A DNA stretch of 64,000 bases from Haematococcus lacustris (taxonomy: Eukaryota > Chlorophyta > Chlorophyceae > Chlamydomonadales > Haematococcaceae), in the NCBI GenBank assembly GCA_030144725.1, contig JASKMD010000011.1, positions 7,150,812 to 7,214,811 on the forward strand, written 5' to 3'. The first letter of the stretch is position 1. Every line of letters begins with the position of its first letter. Below the pieces are notes generated by a model. The model saw nothing but the letters and a program-made list of their open reading frames with translations, was not told where the DNA came from and did no database searches. Shown piece by piece: positions 55,401 through 64,000 of this stretch. The translations under genes and the position numbers were made by a program.

Positions 55401-56870
55401 GCTCCTGCAAACCAGCAGGGCTACTGCTGGTCTGAGGTCAGAGCAAGTGGGCCCTTGCTTTGCTTGCTGGCTGGATGTGAGATGTGGTAGGCCCCTGCCA
55501 TACACGGTGAATGACCTCACTCCAGCCACCTCGTTTCTTGTGTTATCTTGTTTCTTCACCAAATGCGCCCTCTTTTTCTTCGCGCATCGTGTCATAAGGT
55601 GGTTGCTAGATTGTGTAAGGTATATGCAAGTTACCTGCTGCATAGGAGTACTTAAACCCCTTTGATTCAAACCCTGCTGCTGGCTGAGGCCTCAATGGGT
55701 TGTGTTGCTTGCCGGTTTGATGGGAGATGAGGGTGCTCCCAACCACACGCTGCCTGGTTGAGATGTCAATGGGCTGGAGGCACAGGCACACCTACATGCA
55801 AGGCCCATGTTGGGCTGGCGGTAACCAGAGCTGACATGGTCTGACCTGGTCTGATCCACATCCTACTACTGTCCTGGTCTGACCTGGGAAAACTTCAGGT
55901 GGCCTAAGGTGGCCGACCAGCTGCAGAGGTAGAGGAGAGGAGAGGAGGGCTGACTCCAGGCAGCCCCATATCGCTCAGGCAGCTGACATCAGGGACCCTG
56001 ACATGACCAGCAGCTGGAAAGCAGCCAGGGGTAGGGTGGGTCTGTGTTTTGTAAAAACTTCCCTGACTCACATACAAATAAACCACCCAGCCCATATTTC
56101 TCTCCTAGATCGGCCACCACGGGTTGATGTCAGGCAAGAAGTGCAAGAGGGGTTTCACACGGTTGTGCGCTGCACGACAAGCGCTGCACCAGGGTGTGTC
56201 TAGGCTGCATTGCCTACCTGCCACATACTAGCAGCATACTAGCGGCATACGAGTGGCATGTCCCCAAGCTGCCCTTAAAGAAGGTGCTACTGGGCACTAG
56301 TGCATGTGTATCATGCCAGACTGTCTAGGTGCCACTGCACAGGGGTCAGGCAATAGCACAGGAGGTCCCGCAGCCTCCTGGACACTATTGCTGGCGTAGT
56401 GGGTCCTGGGGCTGAGCGCACCTGAGCGACTTGGTAGGTGCTCATGGCCCGGGTGTGCGGCGGCAGGGCTTCTCCAAGGCGGAAGAGGTACGCGAGGGAG
56501 ATGCCAGTGGGGCTGACCTGGGGAGCCACGACAGGTGCAGTCAAACGCAGTGTCCCAGCAAGCAGCATGCAAGGCAACCAAGCCAACTGCTGTAGCTGCC
56601 TGACCCTTCTACTGCGCTGAAACCAACACCCGCCTAGCTGCCAACGACCAAGCAAGCCCGGGAGGCATGCAAGAGTCGTGGGGGGCTCACTGCCTTGCAC
56701 TGGTCATGCTGAGGGCCTCAGAGGATACATGGCACAGCAGATGTGGCAAAGTGTCATCCTGATTCAGAATGTGACGTACTGAGTGGATGGCAGCATACCA
56801 TGTCACGAGCTCCATGGGCTGCCTTCTCAGCCTTCTCAGCGGGGACAAGCAGTCGCATGAGGTCGTCCAT
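46463..56870 (-). CDS. ISHxW-module and TPR-like repeat protein (partial gene model)
   Basis: A minus-strand multi-exon gene. Confident exons include 56799-56870 (MDDLMRLLVPAEKAEKAA), 56422-56517, 55268-55404, 54129-54264, one ending 53671, one starting 53310, 52736-52866, 52077-52165, 51397-51679, 50706-50789, 50267-50398, 49677-49784, 49249-49311, 48838-48902, 47979-48080, 47396-47581, 46961-47035 and 46463-46552; most are phase 0. Exons 3-6 carry FIIHCWQAQFHHTMAQLRRY, VWMDLVCANLH, PLATPFIRTWCWW and YELWVAMRL. From memory this spacing recalls a module in algal and protist TPR proteins (ISHxW, WxDxxxxNxH, RxWCxxE). Later exons are Ala/Leu/Gln-rich helices such as ALEVVNKALAVAAQLQGQ and LIALGQLADAHAQAVALYHA, TPR-like. 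Function is unknown. The 3' end is not found; the 5' exon may be internal because an acceptor lies just upstream of its ATG. Confidence 0.6.
47600..47830. repeat. G/A-rich low-complexity intron segment
   Basis: Purine-rich GGGAGG / AGAGGAAG sequence with a run of 12 G near 47761, inside an intron of the minus-strand gene. The Pro/Ser-rich frames on the other strand are artefacts. Confidence 0.75.
48423..48471. repeat. (CATGC)n pentanucleotide repeat
   Basis: Nine to ten units of ATGCC in an intron of the minus-strand gene. Confidence 0.95.
49957..50047 (+). mobile_element. 91-bp Fanzor mini-element with both ends and an 18-bp direct repeat
   Basis: It begins with the family left end (CACATCCGTG, CACGG hairpin, AATTGCTAGAAAATGCCCCC) and passes directly into the family right end (GATCCGGCTCAAATGG to GACAAGG). 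GGGGCTGAGCATGCAGAT occurs at 49939-49956 and 50048-50065, flanking it as an 18-bp direct repeat (the GGGGCTG part is also family sequence). It lies in an intron of the minus-strand ISHxW/TPR gene. It fixes both element ends at once. Confidence 0.85.
50931..51245 (+). pseudogene. Fanzor C-terminal relic (copy G)
   Basis: Recognisable from GGCCAGGGCAAGGCTGC through GGTGGGTGGAACGGCAATGC (the RuvC-III region, with a deletion removing the DRDC codons) to GGCAAGGAGTACCCAGGCCT. The 3' tail blocks ATCAGTGCATGTTTGGCATG and GTAGGTGGAAGGC follow. It is more diverged than other copies. It lies antisense in intron 50790-51396 of the ISHxW/TPR gene. Confidence 0.75.
51688..51772. repeat. (CAGT/CGGT)n tetranucleotide repeat
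   Basis: Imperfect GTCAGTCAGTCGGTTGGTCG tract beside the exon 51397-51679 acceptor. Confidence 0.85.
53975..54075. repeat. CTGCCGCTGCCCCC tandem repeat
   Basis: About six 14-17 bp units in an intron of the minus-strand gene; low-complexity and non-coding in context. Confidence 0.8.
55104..55132. repeat. (CAT)n trinucleotide repeat
   Basis: About nine ATC units in an intron of the minus-strand gene; encodes artefactual poly-His/Ile. Confidence 0.95.
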
Positions 56871-57715
56871 GTTGGATGCAGCTGCAAAGCAGTACAGGAC
56901 GAATTACGGGGGCCAGGCTCTTGGTAAGCATTGCCAGCCACCAAGCTGCTGGCCACCAACATGCTTACGTTTCTTACAACATGTCAGGGTTGGTGACGCT
57001 AACAGCTGCTAAGGACCCGCCAATCAGACCCAGCATTCAAGTGCCTTGGTAGGCGATGCGCTGCCAAGCCAGCCGCAGGTCGAGTGAGGTACGACGCGAA
57101 AGCACACAACTCAGGCACACTGCAATGCTGGTGTGTTCGCTGGACGCGCCCACATGCCAGACGCGCTTTGTGGAAAAAGTTTGTCAACGTCAAAAAGTGT
57201 CAACACTGTGCTCCTGCGCTCGCCATTCATGAAACAACACAAACAAATGTGCGACGCTGAGCTCCCAGCGCTGTCTGGCCCGACGGCGATGTGCCGCAAT
57301 GCACATGTCGCAGTCTGTTGCAATACATGTGAGACATCTGCCTCGCTCGAACATGACCTGTAAGACTCGGCCTTCGGCATTGATACAAGCCAGCGATGAG
57401 TGCGTGGACGTATCTTCCACCTACTACCAGCGGCTGCAGCTATAGCATGTGTCCAAAGCCATTCACCTTGCTCGCGCTGTACAGGCTTGCCCGGTCCACT
57501 AGAATCCTTGAAGTGCACCAGGTTGCTGGCGCCACGGGAGGGGGGCGGATGCAAGCCACCCTGCGTGATCACGAGTCATGGCACGCACATGATTTGCCCG
57601 TCCTTACTCTTGCCCTGCACGGGGGTGGACGTTGCTACATACACATGTTTGTGTGGCAAGGCAAGGCAACCGGGAAAGTCTGCCCAGTGTTTACGATTCT
57701 CATCAGATGACACAC
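56871..57715 (-). other. Junction between two minus-strand genes
   Basis: Exon-like pieces occur here (a segment with SSGPGKPVQREQ before a GTGAAT donor near 57462, and one reading LACINAEGRVLQ before GTCATG near 57370). I cannot decide whether they finish the upstream gene, start the downstream one, or join both into a single gene. Confidence 0.35.
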
Positions 57716-59448
57716 CTTGGTTCTTGCGGAACTGCCATCCCCTGACTTGCCCTGCAGCTCAAGGTTGCCACGGGCCCCAGCGTGGCTGCGCCCAGCCGGC
57801 CAGGCCTTGCTGCTGCCTGACCACACCCCCCTGACTCCAATGGAATGCTCCTCCTCACTATCACTGACTTGCAGCCCAGTGCTGTCAGCTGCCTGGCCCG
57901 GCAATGGCCTGGGCACTGGGCTGGCTATTGACCTGGGACCCAGCCCAGCCCCACCTACTGCTTCATACCACAGCTGTGAATTGGAGCCGGTGTGGCTCTG
58001 GTTCTGACCGGCCCTGCCCACCACTTCTGATGAAAAGCGTGCTGCTGACCTGGAAATGACGGGAGGGGGAGGCAGCACCCCCGAGGAGGGTGGGGTGGGC
58101 ACAAGTGCTGTGGTTGGTCTGGGGCCGCCTAGCTGCTCCCCTCCTGGGGGCCTAGCACCCGCCAGCGCAGCCATAGCAGCGGCCATGGCCACTGGTCCAG
58201 TGAAGTCTGCGCGGGTGCTGCCTGGCTGACGAAAGCTGCGAAAGCCAGTCAGGGAGGCGGCAGCAGCCGGGGTGACTGTGCGGCTTGTGGGGCTAGGGGC
58301 CACAGTCCCTACTCCGCTCTGTGACCCCGACCGCTCTGAAGCCCTGCCCAGGTTGCTGAACAAAGCGCCAAAGCTGCGGCTCTGAACGCCGCTGAAGGTG
58401 TGCTGGGCGCCACTAGGTGGCCCCTGCCACTGCTTCTCCTCCTCACCATCACTGCTCCCAGATTCACTGCAGCTGCTCACGTCACTGGCTGCTGCAGTGT
58501 GTGCTCCACCTAGGATGTCTGCAAAGGGGTTTACCCCTGCATTTTGACTGGCTGCATGACCAGGGTTGGGCAGGTCACCGAAGTACAGGGAGGAGGAGTG
58601 GGCAACACGTGCCCGGGCCACAGCTGTTGAGATTTCTAAGCTACCCCCTCGTGGCCTCACTATCTGCTGTTCGGTACCTGGCCTGCTCCCTGGCTGTGTG
58701 CTGGCAGCAGGTGAGGGCAGGGTCTGGGGGGTGGTGGTATAAGGCAGGTCCAGGCTGCGACGCAGGCCAGTGGCAGCGCGAGGCAGGGAGGAGAGCGGAG
58801 GCTCGCCCTTAGCGGCAGCGGCATGGCCGGGTGGCACTAGGCCAGGTGGGTTGCCTGAAGCAGCCCTACTTGGCCATCCATCCAATGGGTCTGTGGACCT
58901 CGGCCCCTGGGAAGCTGTGCCTGGACGGCTGGATTCCCGTACTGCGGCCTGGGCTTGCTGCAGCAGAGCTTTTCCAGCCATGATTGCCTTCAGCTGCTGA
59001 TGCGGGGTGCGCGGTGTGGTGATGTCAGCTGCATCAGCTGACTCAGCTAGATTAGAGTTGGAGGGGAGGCGATGTAGAGAGGGCTGAGGGGCAAGGGCCG
59101 GAACAGGGAAGGAGGAGCCAGAGGCTTGGCTGGCAGCGGCAGCAGAGGAGTGCTGTGCAGCCGCAACAGCAGCTGCGAGGTCCCTCTGTGAGGCCTTTTT
59201 TGCCAGTAAGGCTCGCAGGTTTGTCCGTGAAGGCTGGCGGGGCACATGGCGCAGGGCCACTGCTTCCTCCTAAACAGGGGGGTGGGCAGTCCTCAAAAAT
59301 CAACAACAAAATGAAACCACCAATCGCAAGCCAGCCAAGCGCACTTGCTATGGCCACTGTTGATACTGCCATTACACACCAGCAGTTCCTCGCGCCTGCG
59401 GCTGGGTTCCTTAAAGGAGGGTCCAGTGGGCGCAACATGCTCCTGCAT
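57716..59448 (-). CDS. Unrecognised Ser/Pro/Ala-rich protein (two exons visible)
   Basis: Exon 59380-59448 (MQEHVAPTGPSFKEPSRRRE, ELL) joins in phase 0 through a 110-bp GT-AG intron to exon 57716-59269 (518 codons, EEAVALRHVPRQPSRTNLRA...). The second exon starts with a charged helix-like region (LLAKKASQRDLAAAVAAA), has a second one (HQQLKAIMAGKALLQQAQAA), then long disordered Ser/Pro/Gly sequence with an acidic patch (SDGEEEKQ) and near its end SDSEEEHSIG. It ends at a GTGTGT donor, so more exons follow. A membrane-like frame over the first intron is an artefact. No family is recognised. It may be the N-terminal part of the neighbouring minus-strand gene. Confidence 0.5.
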
Positions 59449-59735
59449 GTCAATCAGCAAATCACACTCCAGCAGCAGTAATGCTCAACATTAGGATAAC
59501 ACCAACAGCAGCGCATCACAATGAGACACCCAGGCCCCTTCTGATGCTTTTGACTGGGGTCGGACGAAATGTTTCACGCGGCTGGCTAACGGCATATGGT
59601 GGCGCATCGTGATGAATATCACTATACAACAGGCGGGTTGTACACCTGGCCCCGGTTTACCTTCGCGGGGAAAAGCAACGACACCTTGCTCCTTGTACCT
59701 TGCTCGCGCAATCGCCGCAACCGCTATAGGGTCTC
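59449..59735. other. Flank between minus-strand gene and right-edge element
   Basis: No gene seen. Base composition changes near 59570, possibly the 5' boundary of the repeat-rich element to the right. Confidence 0.4.
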
Positions 59736-60180
59736 AGCAAACGGTGTTATTGAGCAGCATCGCTCCTCAGCAGCCCAGCAGCAGCAGCATCGCTCCTCAG
59801 CAGCCCAGCAGCACAGCCTCGCGTTCAGCATCGCAGTTTGGGCGTAGCAGCACAGCATCGCTCCTCAGCAGCCCAGCAGCACAGCCTCGCGTTCAGCATC
59901 GCAGTTTGGGCGTAGCAGCACAGCATCGCTCCTCAGCAGCCCAGCAGCACAGCCTCGCGTTCAGCATCGCAGTTTGGGCGTAGCAGCACAGCATCGCTCC
60001 TCAGCAGCCCAGCAGCACAGCCTCGCGTTTCAGCATCGCCATTTGGGCGTAGCAGCACAGCATCGCTCCTCAGCAGCCCAGCAGCACAGCCTCGCGTTTC
60101 AGCATCGCCATTTGGGCGTAGCAGCACAGCATCGCTCCTCAGCAGCCCAGCAGCTCAGCTTCGCGTTCAGCCTAGCACTA
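59736..60180 (+). repeat. About 70-bp minisatellite, six copies
   Basis: Units contain CATCGCTCCTCAGCAGCCCA, then GCAGCACAGCCTCGCGTT and TTTGGGCGTAGCAGCACAG. Unit length varies by a base or two (TTCAGC versus TTTCAGC), which shifts the frame between copies, so it is not a protein repeat. Confidence 0.9.
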
Positions 60181-60206
60181 CAGCGCAGGACATAAGCACA
60201 GTCGCA

Positions 60207-60210
<4 letters not shown>

Positions 60211-60237
<27 letters not shown>

Positions 60238-60238
60238 T
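60211..60238 (+). repeat. (CAG)n microsatellite
   Basis: Nine uninterrupted CAG units. Confidence 0.95.
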
Positions 60239-60450
60239 GGAGTCTCCACCGACAAGGAGAAGACTACCAGAAGAAACCCCGCCTTGTGTGCTGCACTCTG
60301 TGCAAGCCGGCATCCTTATCTGTCCAGCCCAGCCCCCGGGTCAATGGGGGACAGCTGAGCTAAGTCCCCTCCTTGTGAGCTCGCTGCCTTCCTTGTGCCT
60401 TGCTCACGCTGTTTTTCGTCCTGAGCCCCAGGTCCAGTCACCCCCTGACC

Positions 60451-63400
60451 ATGGACAGCAGCCTTACAGCAGCGATTGCCCAGGTTGCCTCTACCCGTAG
60501 CGGGGGCTGGCTCACTCGCCGGCTGACCAAGGAGCCTTTCACCATGGAGGTGGTGTGGGCCATGCAGGTTGGGGCCACAGCCCGGCACTTGGTGCAGAGC
60601 CAGCTCCTGCATGCCGCGGCAGCCGACTTCGTGGCAGGGTTTGCCGAAGCCTGTGCCACAGAGGTCCGGCTTTATGCCTTGCAGCATGGCTCAGCTTTGG
60701 TTTCGTTAGAGTCCCACCTGCAGCCTGACCAGCCCCACCATGCCCTACACATCCTCCATGATCATGCCTCAGCACAGGGCAGGCTTCTCCACTCCTCCCT
60801 CCTGGCTCAGTCTGTCTGGGAGGTGCAGTACCTGGGGCGGGTCGTCAGTGTGCCTATGACACCCCTGCCCAGCCTCCCCCCTCCAGGTGCAGTGAAGGTG
60901 GTGCTGAGCCTGCACTACCAGCAGGCAGCGCGGCGAGGCATCACGGCAGCGGTGCTTGCTGCCGCTGGGTACTCTGCCAGCGAGTACAGCGGGGAGGGGC
61001 TGCCTGCTGTCTTACACCCCACCTCCACTTTCGTGTTCAACGAGCGCCTGGGTGACCACCCCCGGTACAGCTACCTGGCAGGCACACAGTGCGGGAATGG
61101 TGGGGTGGTGGAGGCCTGGGTGTTCCCACCAGCGGGTGACCCCTCCTTAGCCTTTCTGCCTAGGAGTGTGCAGAACCCCATGGGGCGGTGGGGGCGTATC
61201 CAGGTCTTTAGGGAGGACGGGGCCCCTCTCCAGCAAGGCGCGGAGGGACCTGCAGGTCCCCAACCTCCTCCTCCACCTCCTCCTGATCCCCCCTCAGCCC
61301 CCCCCCCTTCACCTCTACCACCCTGCTCACCTTCCCCACCTGCCCAGCCCACCCTTCAGCATGCTCCAGCCGATGGGCCTATGGCGGACGCCTCAGGAGC
61401 CACGAGCGCTTCTTTGCATGCCGGAGAGGCCGCGGCTCCTACCCTGCTCACCCAGGCGAGTGTTGAGGGGTTACCTGGCTGGACCTGCTTTGTCCCTTCC
61501 ACCACCTCCCAGCCCCCTCCTGGCACCGGCGCTGCTGCTGGCCTCCTAGCACGAAAGGAAACAGAGGGCTTGGGGGCATCTGCTCCACAGCTGCCAGGGC
61601 GGCGGCAGCAACAGCAGGTACACCCTCTTCCCCCTGACACTACAGTTGTTGCTACCCCCACCCAGCACGCCCCAGTAGGGGGTAGCACTGCTGTGGTGCT
61701 CGAGGGAATGCAGCCAAGGGGTAGCCTGCTGTTGCCGTTTGGGTCCGTTGAGAGCGTGGCGGCTCCCCGGCCTGCCACACCTGCTGCCCCCCCCACCCAG
61801 CTCACCCCAGCAGTGGGTGGCCCTGCAGTGAGTGTTGCAGGCACCCAGCCTGAGTGTGCCCAGCTGCTGCAGCCTCTGCCCGACAAGGGCGTCATGGGTC
61901 CCGCGCCAGCAACACCTGCTGCCCTTCCCACCCAGCTCACCCCAGCAGTGGGTGGCCCTGCAGTGTGTGTTGCAGGCACCCAGCCTGAGTGTGCCCAGCT
62001 GCTGCAGCCTCTGCCCGACAAGGGCGTCATGGGTCCCGCGCCAGCAACACCTGCTGCCCTTCCCACCCAGCTCACCCCAGCAGGGGGTGGCCCTGCAGTG
62101 TGTGTTGCAGGCACCCAGCCTGAGCGTGCCCAGCTGCTGCAGCCTCTGCCCGACAAGGGCGTCATGGGCCCCGCGCCAGCCACACCTGCTGCCCCCACCA
62201 CCCAGCTCACGCCAGCAGTGGGTGGCCCTGCAGTGTGTGTTGCAGGCATCCAGCCCGAGCGTGTCCAGCTGCTGCAGCCTCTGCCCGACAAGGGAGTCTT
62301 GGGCCCCGCGCCAGCCACACCTGCTGCCCTTCCCACCCAGCTCACCCCAGCAGTGGGTGGCCCTGCAGTGTGTTTTGCAGGCACCCAGCCTGAGCGTGCC
62401 CAGCTGCTGCAGCCTCTGCCCGGCAAGGGCGTCATGGGCCCCGCGCCAGCCACACCTGCTGCCCCTCCCACCCAGCTCACCCCAGTAGTGGGTGGCCCTG
62501 CAGTGTGTGTTGCAGGCATCCAGCCTGAGCGTGCCCAGCTGCTGCAGCCTCTGCCCGACAAGGGCGTCATGGGCCCCGCGCCAGCCACACCTGCTGCCCC
62601 TCCCACCCAGCTCACCCCAGTAGTGGGTGGCCCTGCAGTGTGTGTTGCAGGCATCCAGCCTGAGCGTGCCCAGCTGCTGCAGCCTCTGCCCGACAAGGGC
62701 GTCATGGGCCCCGCGCCAGCCACACCTGCTGCCCCTCCCACCCAGCTCACCCCAGTAGTGGGTGGCCCTGCAGTGTGTGTTGCAGGCATCCAGCCTGAGC
62801 GTGCCCAGCTGCTGCAGCCTCTGCCCGACAAGGGCGTCATGGGCCCCGCGCCAGCCACACCTGCTGCCCCTCCCACCCAGCTCACCCCAGTAGTGGGTGG
62901 CCCTGCAGTGTGTGTTGCAGGCATCCAGCCTGAGCGTGCCCAGCTGCTGCAGCCTCTGCCCGACAAGGGCGTCATGGGCCCCGCGCCAGCCACACCTGCT
63001 GCCCCTCCCACCCAGCTCACCCCAGTAGTGGGTGGCCCTGCAGTGTGTGTTGCAGGCATCCAGCCTGAGCGTGCCCAGCTGCTGCAGCCTCTGCCCGACA
63101 AGGGCGTCATGGGCCCCGCGCCAGCCACACCTGCTGCCCCTCCCACCCAGCTCACCCCAGTAGTGGGTGGCCCTGCAGTGTGTGTTGCAGGCATCCAGCC
63201 TGAGCGTGCCCAGCTGCTGCAGCCTCTGCCCGACAAGGGCGTCATGGGCCCCGCGCCAGCCACACCTGCTGCCCCTCCCACCCAGCTCACCCCAGTAGTG
63301 GGTGGCCCTGCAGTGTGTGTTGCAGGCATCCAGCCTGAGCGTGCCCAGCTGCTGCAGCCTCTGCCCGACAAGGGCGTCATGGGCCCCGCGCCAGCCACAC

Positions 63401-64000
63401 CTGCTGCCCCTCCCACCCAGCTCACCCCAGTAGTGGGTGGCCCTGCAGTGTGTGTTGCAGGCATCCAGCCTGAGCGTGCCCAGCTGCTGCAGCCTCTGCC
63501 CGACAAGGGCGTCATGGGTCCCGCGCCAGCCACACCTGCTGCCCCTCCCACCCAGCTCACCCCAGTAGTGGGTGGCCCTGCAGTGTGTGTTGCAGGCATC
63601 CAGCCTGAGCGTGCCCAGCTGCTGCAGCCTCTGCCCGACAAGGGCGTCATGGGCCCCGCGCCAGCCACACCTGCTGCCCCTCCCACCCAGCTCACCCCAG
63701 CAGGGAGTGGCACTGCAGGGTTTGCTGCAGCTATGCTGCTACCTCTGCCCGATGCGACATCAGAGGATGACTCACCGGCAGTTTCCCTACGCCCTCGGTA
63801 TACCCGCCTTGCCAAGGGTGGTACCAAGGTGATTCACCCAGCCACAGCTTCCGCCAAGCCTCAGCAGCTTCAAGCCCTGGCTCCAGGCCCTATCTTCAAG
63901 CCCTCCCGCTTTGACTCTTCGTGGGGTCCGTCTCGCTCGTTGACCACGCAACGTACACCCAACACCGACCTCTGCACCGACCATCCGCCAGTAAGTAGGA
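60451..64000 (+). CDS. Long plus-strand frame with 45-residue repeats, possibly retrotransposon ORF1, open at the right edge
   Basis: From the ATG at 60451 one frame stays open for 1183 codons to the window end. Residues 1-270 are non-repetitive and protein-like: MDSSLTAAIAQVASTRSGGW, VVLSLHYQQAARRGITAAVL, TFVFNERLGDHPRYSYLAG, then MGRWGRIQVFREDGAPL. A Pro-rich linker follows, then fourteen 45-residue repeats (LQPLPDKGVMGPAPATPAA in each; about 61765-63700), then a unique segment (SLRPRYTRLAKGGTKVIHP). The single-frame, intron-free layout and repeat-rich flanks suggest ORF1 of a LINE-type element, but no RNA-binding motif is seen. A host gene is possible. The antisense frame of the repeats is also open. 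Confidence 0.5.
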   Translation, partial: MDSSLTAAIAQVASTRSGGWLTRRLTKEPFTMEVVWAMQVGATARHLVQSQLLHAAAADFVAGFAEACATEVRLYALQHGSALVSLESHLQPDQPHHALHILHDHASAQGRLLHSSLLAQSVWEVQYLGRVVSVPMTPLPSLPPPGAVKVVLSLHYQQAARRGITAAVLAAAGYSASEYSGEGLPAVLHPTSTFVFNERLGDHPRYSYLAGTQCGNGGVVEAWVFPPAGDPSLAFLPRSVQNPMGRWGRIQVFREDGAPLQQGAEGPAGPQPPPPPPPDPPSAPPPSPLPPCSPSPPAQPTLQHAPADGPMADASGATSASLHAGEAAAPTLLTQASVEGLPGWTCFVPSTTSQPPPGTGAAAGLLARKETEGLGASAPQLPGRRQQQQVHPLPPDTTVVATPTQHAPVGGSTAVVLEGMQPRGSLLLPFGSVESVAAPRPATPAAPPTQLTPAVGGPAVSVAGTQPECAQLLQPLPDKGVMGPAPATPAALPTQLTPAVGGPAVCVAGTQPECAQLLQPLPDKGVMGPAPATPAALPTQLTPAGGGPAVCVAGTQPERAQLLQPLPDKGVMGPAPATPAAPTTQLTPAVGGPAVCVAGIQPERVQLLQPLPDKGVLGPAPATPAALPTQLTPAVGGPAVCFAGTQPERAQLLQPLPGKGVMGPAPATPAAPPTQLTPVVGGPAVCVAGIQPERAQLLQPLPDKGVMGPAPATPAAPPTQLTPVVGGPAVCVAGIQPERAQLLQPLPDKGVMGPAPATPAAPPTQLTPVVGGPAVCVAGIQPERAQLLQPLPDKGVMGPAPATPAAPPTQLTPVVGGPAVCVAGIQPERAQLLQPLPDKGVMGPAPATPAAPPTQLTPVVGGPAVCVAGIQPERAQLLQPLPDKGVMGPAPATPAAPPTQLTPVVGGPAVCVAGIQPERAQLLQPLPDKGVMGPAPATPAAPPTQLTPVVGGPAVCVAGIQPERAQLLQPLPDKGVMGPAPATPAAPPTQLTPVVGGPAVCVAGIQPERAQLLQPLPDKGVMGPAPATPAAPPTQLTPVVGGPAVCVAGIQPERAQLLQPLPDKGVMGPAPATPAAPPTQLTPAGSGTAGFAAAMLLPLPDATSEDDSPAVSLRPRYTRLAKGGTKVIHPATASAKPQQLQALAPGPIFKPSRFDSSWGPSRSLTTQRTPNTDLCTDHPPVSR
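61765..63700 (+). repeat. 135-bp tandem repeat, fourteen copies
   Basis: The marker GTCATGGGYCCCGCGCCAGC recurs exactly every 135 bp from 61892 to 63647. Copies from about 62460 to 63500 are almost identical, while the outer ones differ more, as expected for recent expansion from the middle. 135 is a multiple of 3, so the sense frame is kept. Confidence 0.97.

Noticed and set aside
59270..59379. Membrane helix in a minus-strand frame (LGWLAIGGFILLLIF)
   Set aside because: It falls exactly in a GT-AG intron whose removal joins two charged coding segments in phase.
61765..63700. CRISPR-like array
   Set aside because: Direct 135-bp head-to-tail repeats without unique spacers; a coding minisatellite.
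61356..63827. 823-residue minus-strand repeat protein
   Set aside because: It is the antisense of the 135-bp array. The sense frame has a longer, non-repetitive N-terminus and continues past both ends. Kept only as a finding.

Overview
The window looks like nuclear DNA of a chlorophyte green alga, probably a member of the Chlamydomonadales. The reasons are high GC, very short exons in long GT-AG (and some GC-AG) introns, Ala/Gly/Pro/Gln/Ser-rich coding sequence, a 43-unit (CA)n tract and a heavy load of tandem repeats and transposon relics. The species cannot be fixed from the sequence. There are no operons, no CRISPR arrays and no convincing rRNA or tRNA genes.

Host genes, left to right: (i) minus strand 8.2-22.4 kb, a 26-exon six-transmembrane cation channel of the plant Shaker/AKT type (S1-S6, pore, C-linker, cyclic-nucleotide-binding domain, ankyrin repeats, about 950-residue low-complexity tail) with an unusual selectivity filter; (ii) minus strand 27.8-37.4 kb, a MoCF_biosynth-domain protein (CinA / FLAD1 N-domain type) split by a 7-kb intron; (iii) plus strand 37.9-38.8 kb, a complete seven-exon UBC13/UBE2N ubiquitin-conjugating enzyme, head-to-head with (ii); (iv) plus strand 40.4-41.4 kb, a Tim17/22/23-family membrane protein; (v) minus strand 46.5-56.9 kb, a many-exon protein with an 'ISHxW...WxD...RxWC' module followed by helical, TPR-like exons; (vi) minus strand 57.7-59.4 kb, an unrecognised Ser/Pro/Ala-rich protein. 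Reading (i) to (iv) needs splicing across introns; in (i) to (iii) the phases agree at every junction I checked.

Mobile DNA dominates the rest. The main find is a family of Fanzor elements, eukaryotic RNA-guided nucleases related to TnpB. One nearly full-length copy (32.6-36.2 kb, carrying two small frameshifts) lies antisense in the 7-kb intron of gene (ii). At least seven fragments or deletion derivatives lie at 4.9-7.1, 21.9, 25.2-26.3, 26.65-27.45, 39.7, 49.96-50.05 and 50.9-51.2 kb. The noncoding tail after the Fanzor stop codon is conserved between copies and is a candidate guide (omega) RNA. A 91-bp mini-element carries both family ends between 18-bp direct repeats.

Other elements: a hAT element with perfect 15-bp terminal inverted repeats and an 8-bp target duplication about 20 bp from a splice acceptor of the channel gene; a PIF/Harbinger element with TAA target duplication and a Myb/SANT-like ORF; a probable non-autonomous hAT; a TA-flanked inverted-repeat element; a decayed LINE reverse transcriptase; a near-perfect 252-bp inverted repeat pair; and, at the right edge, a long plus-strand frame (open past the window) with fourteen 45-residue repeats, possibly a retrotransposon ORF1.
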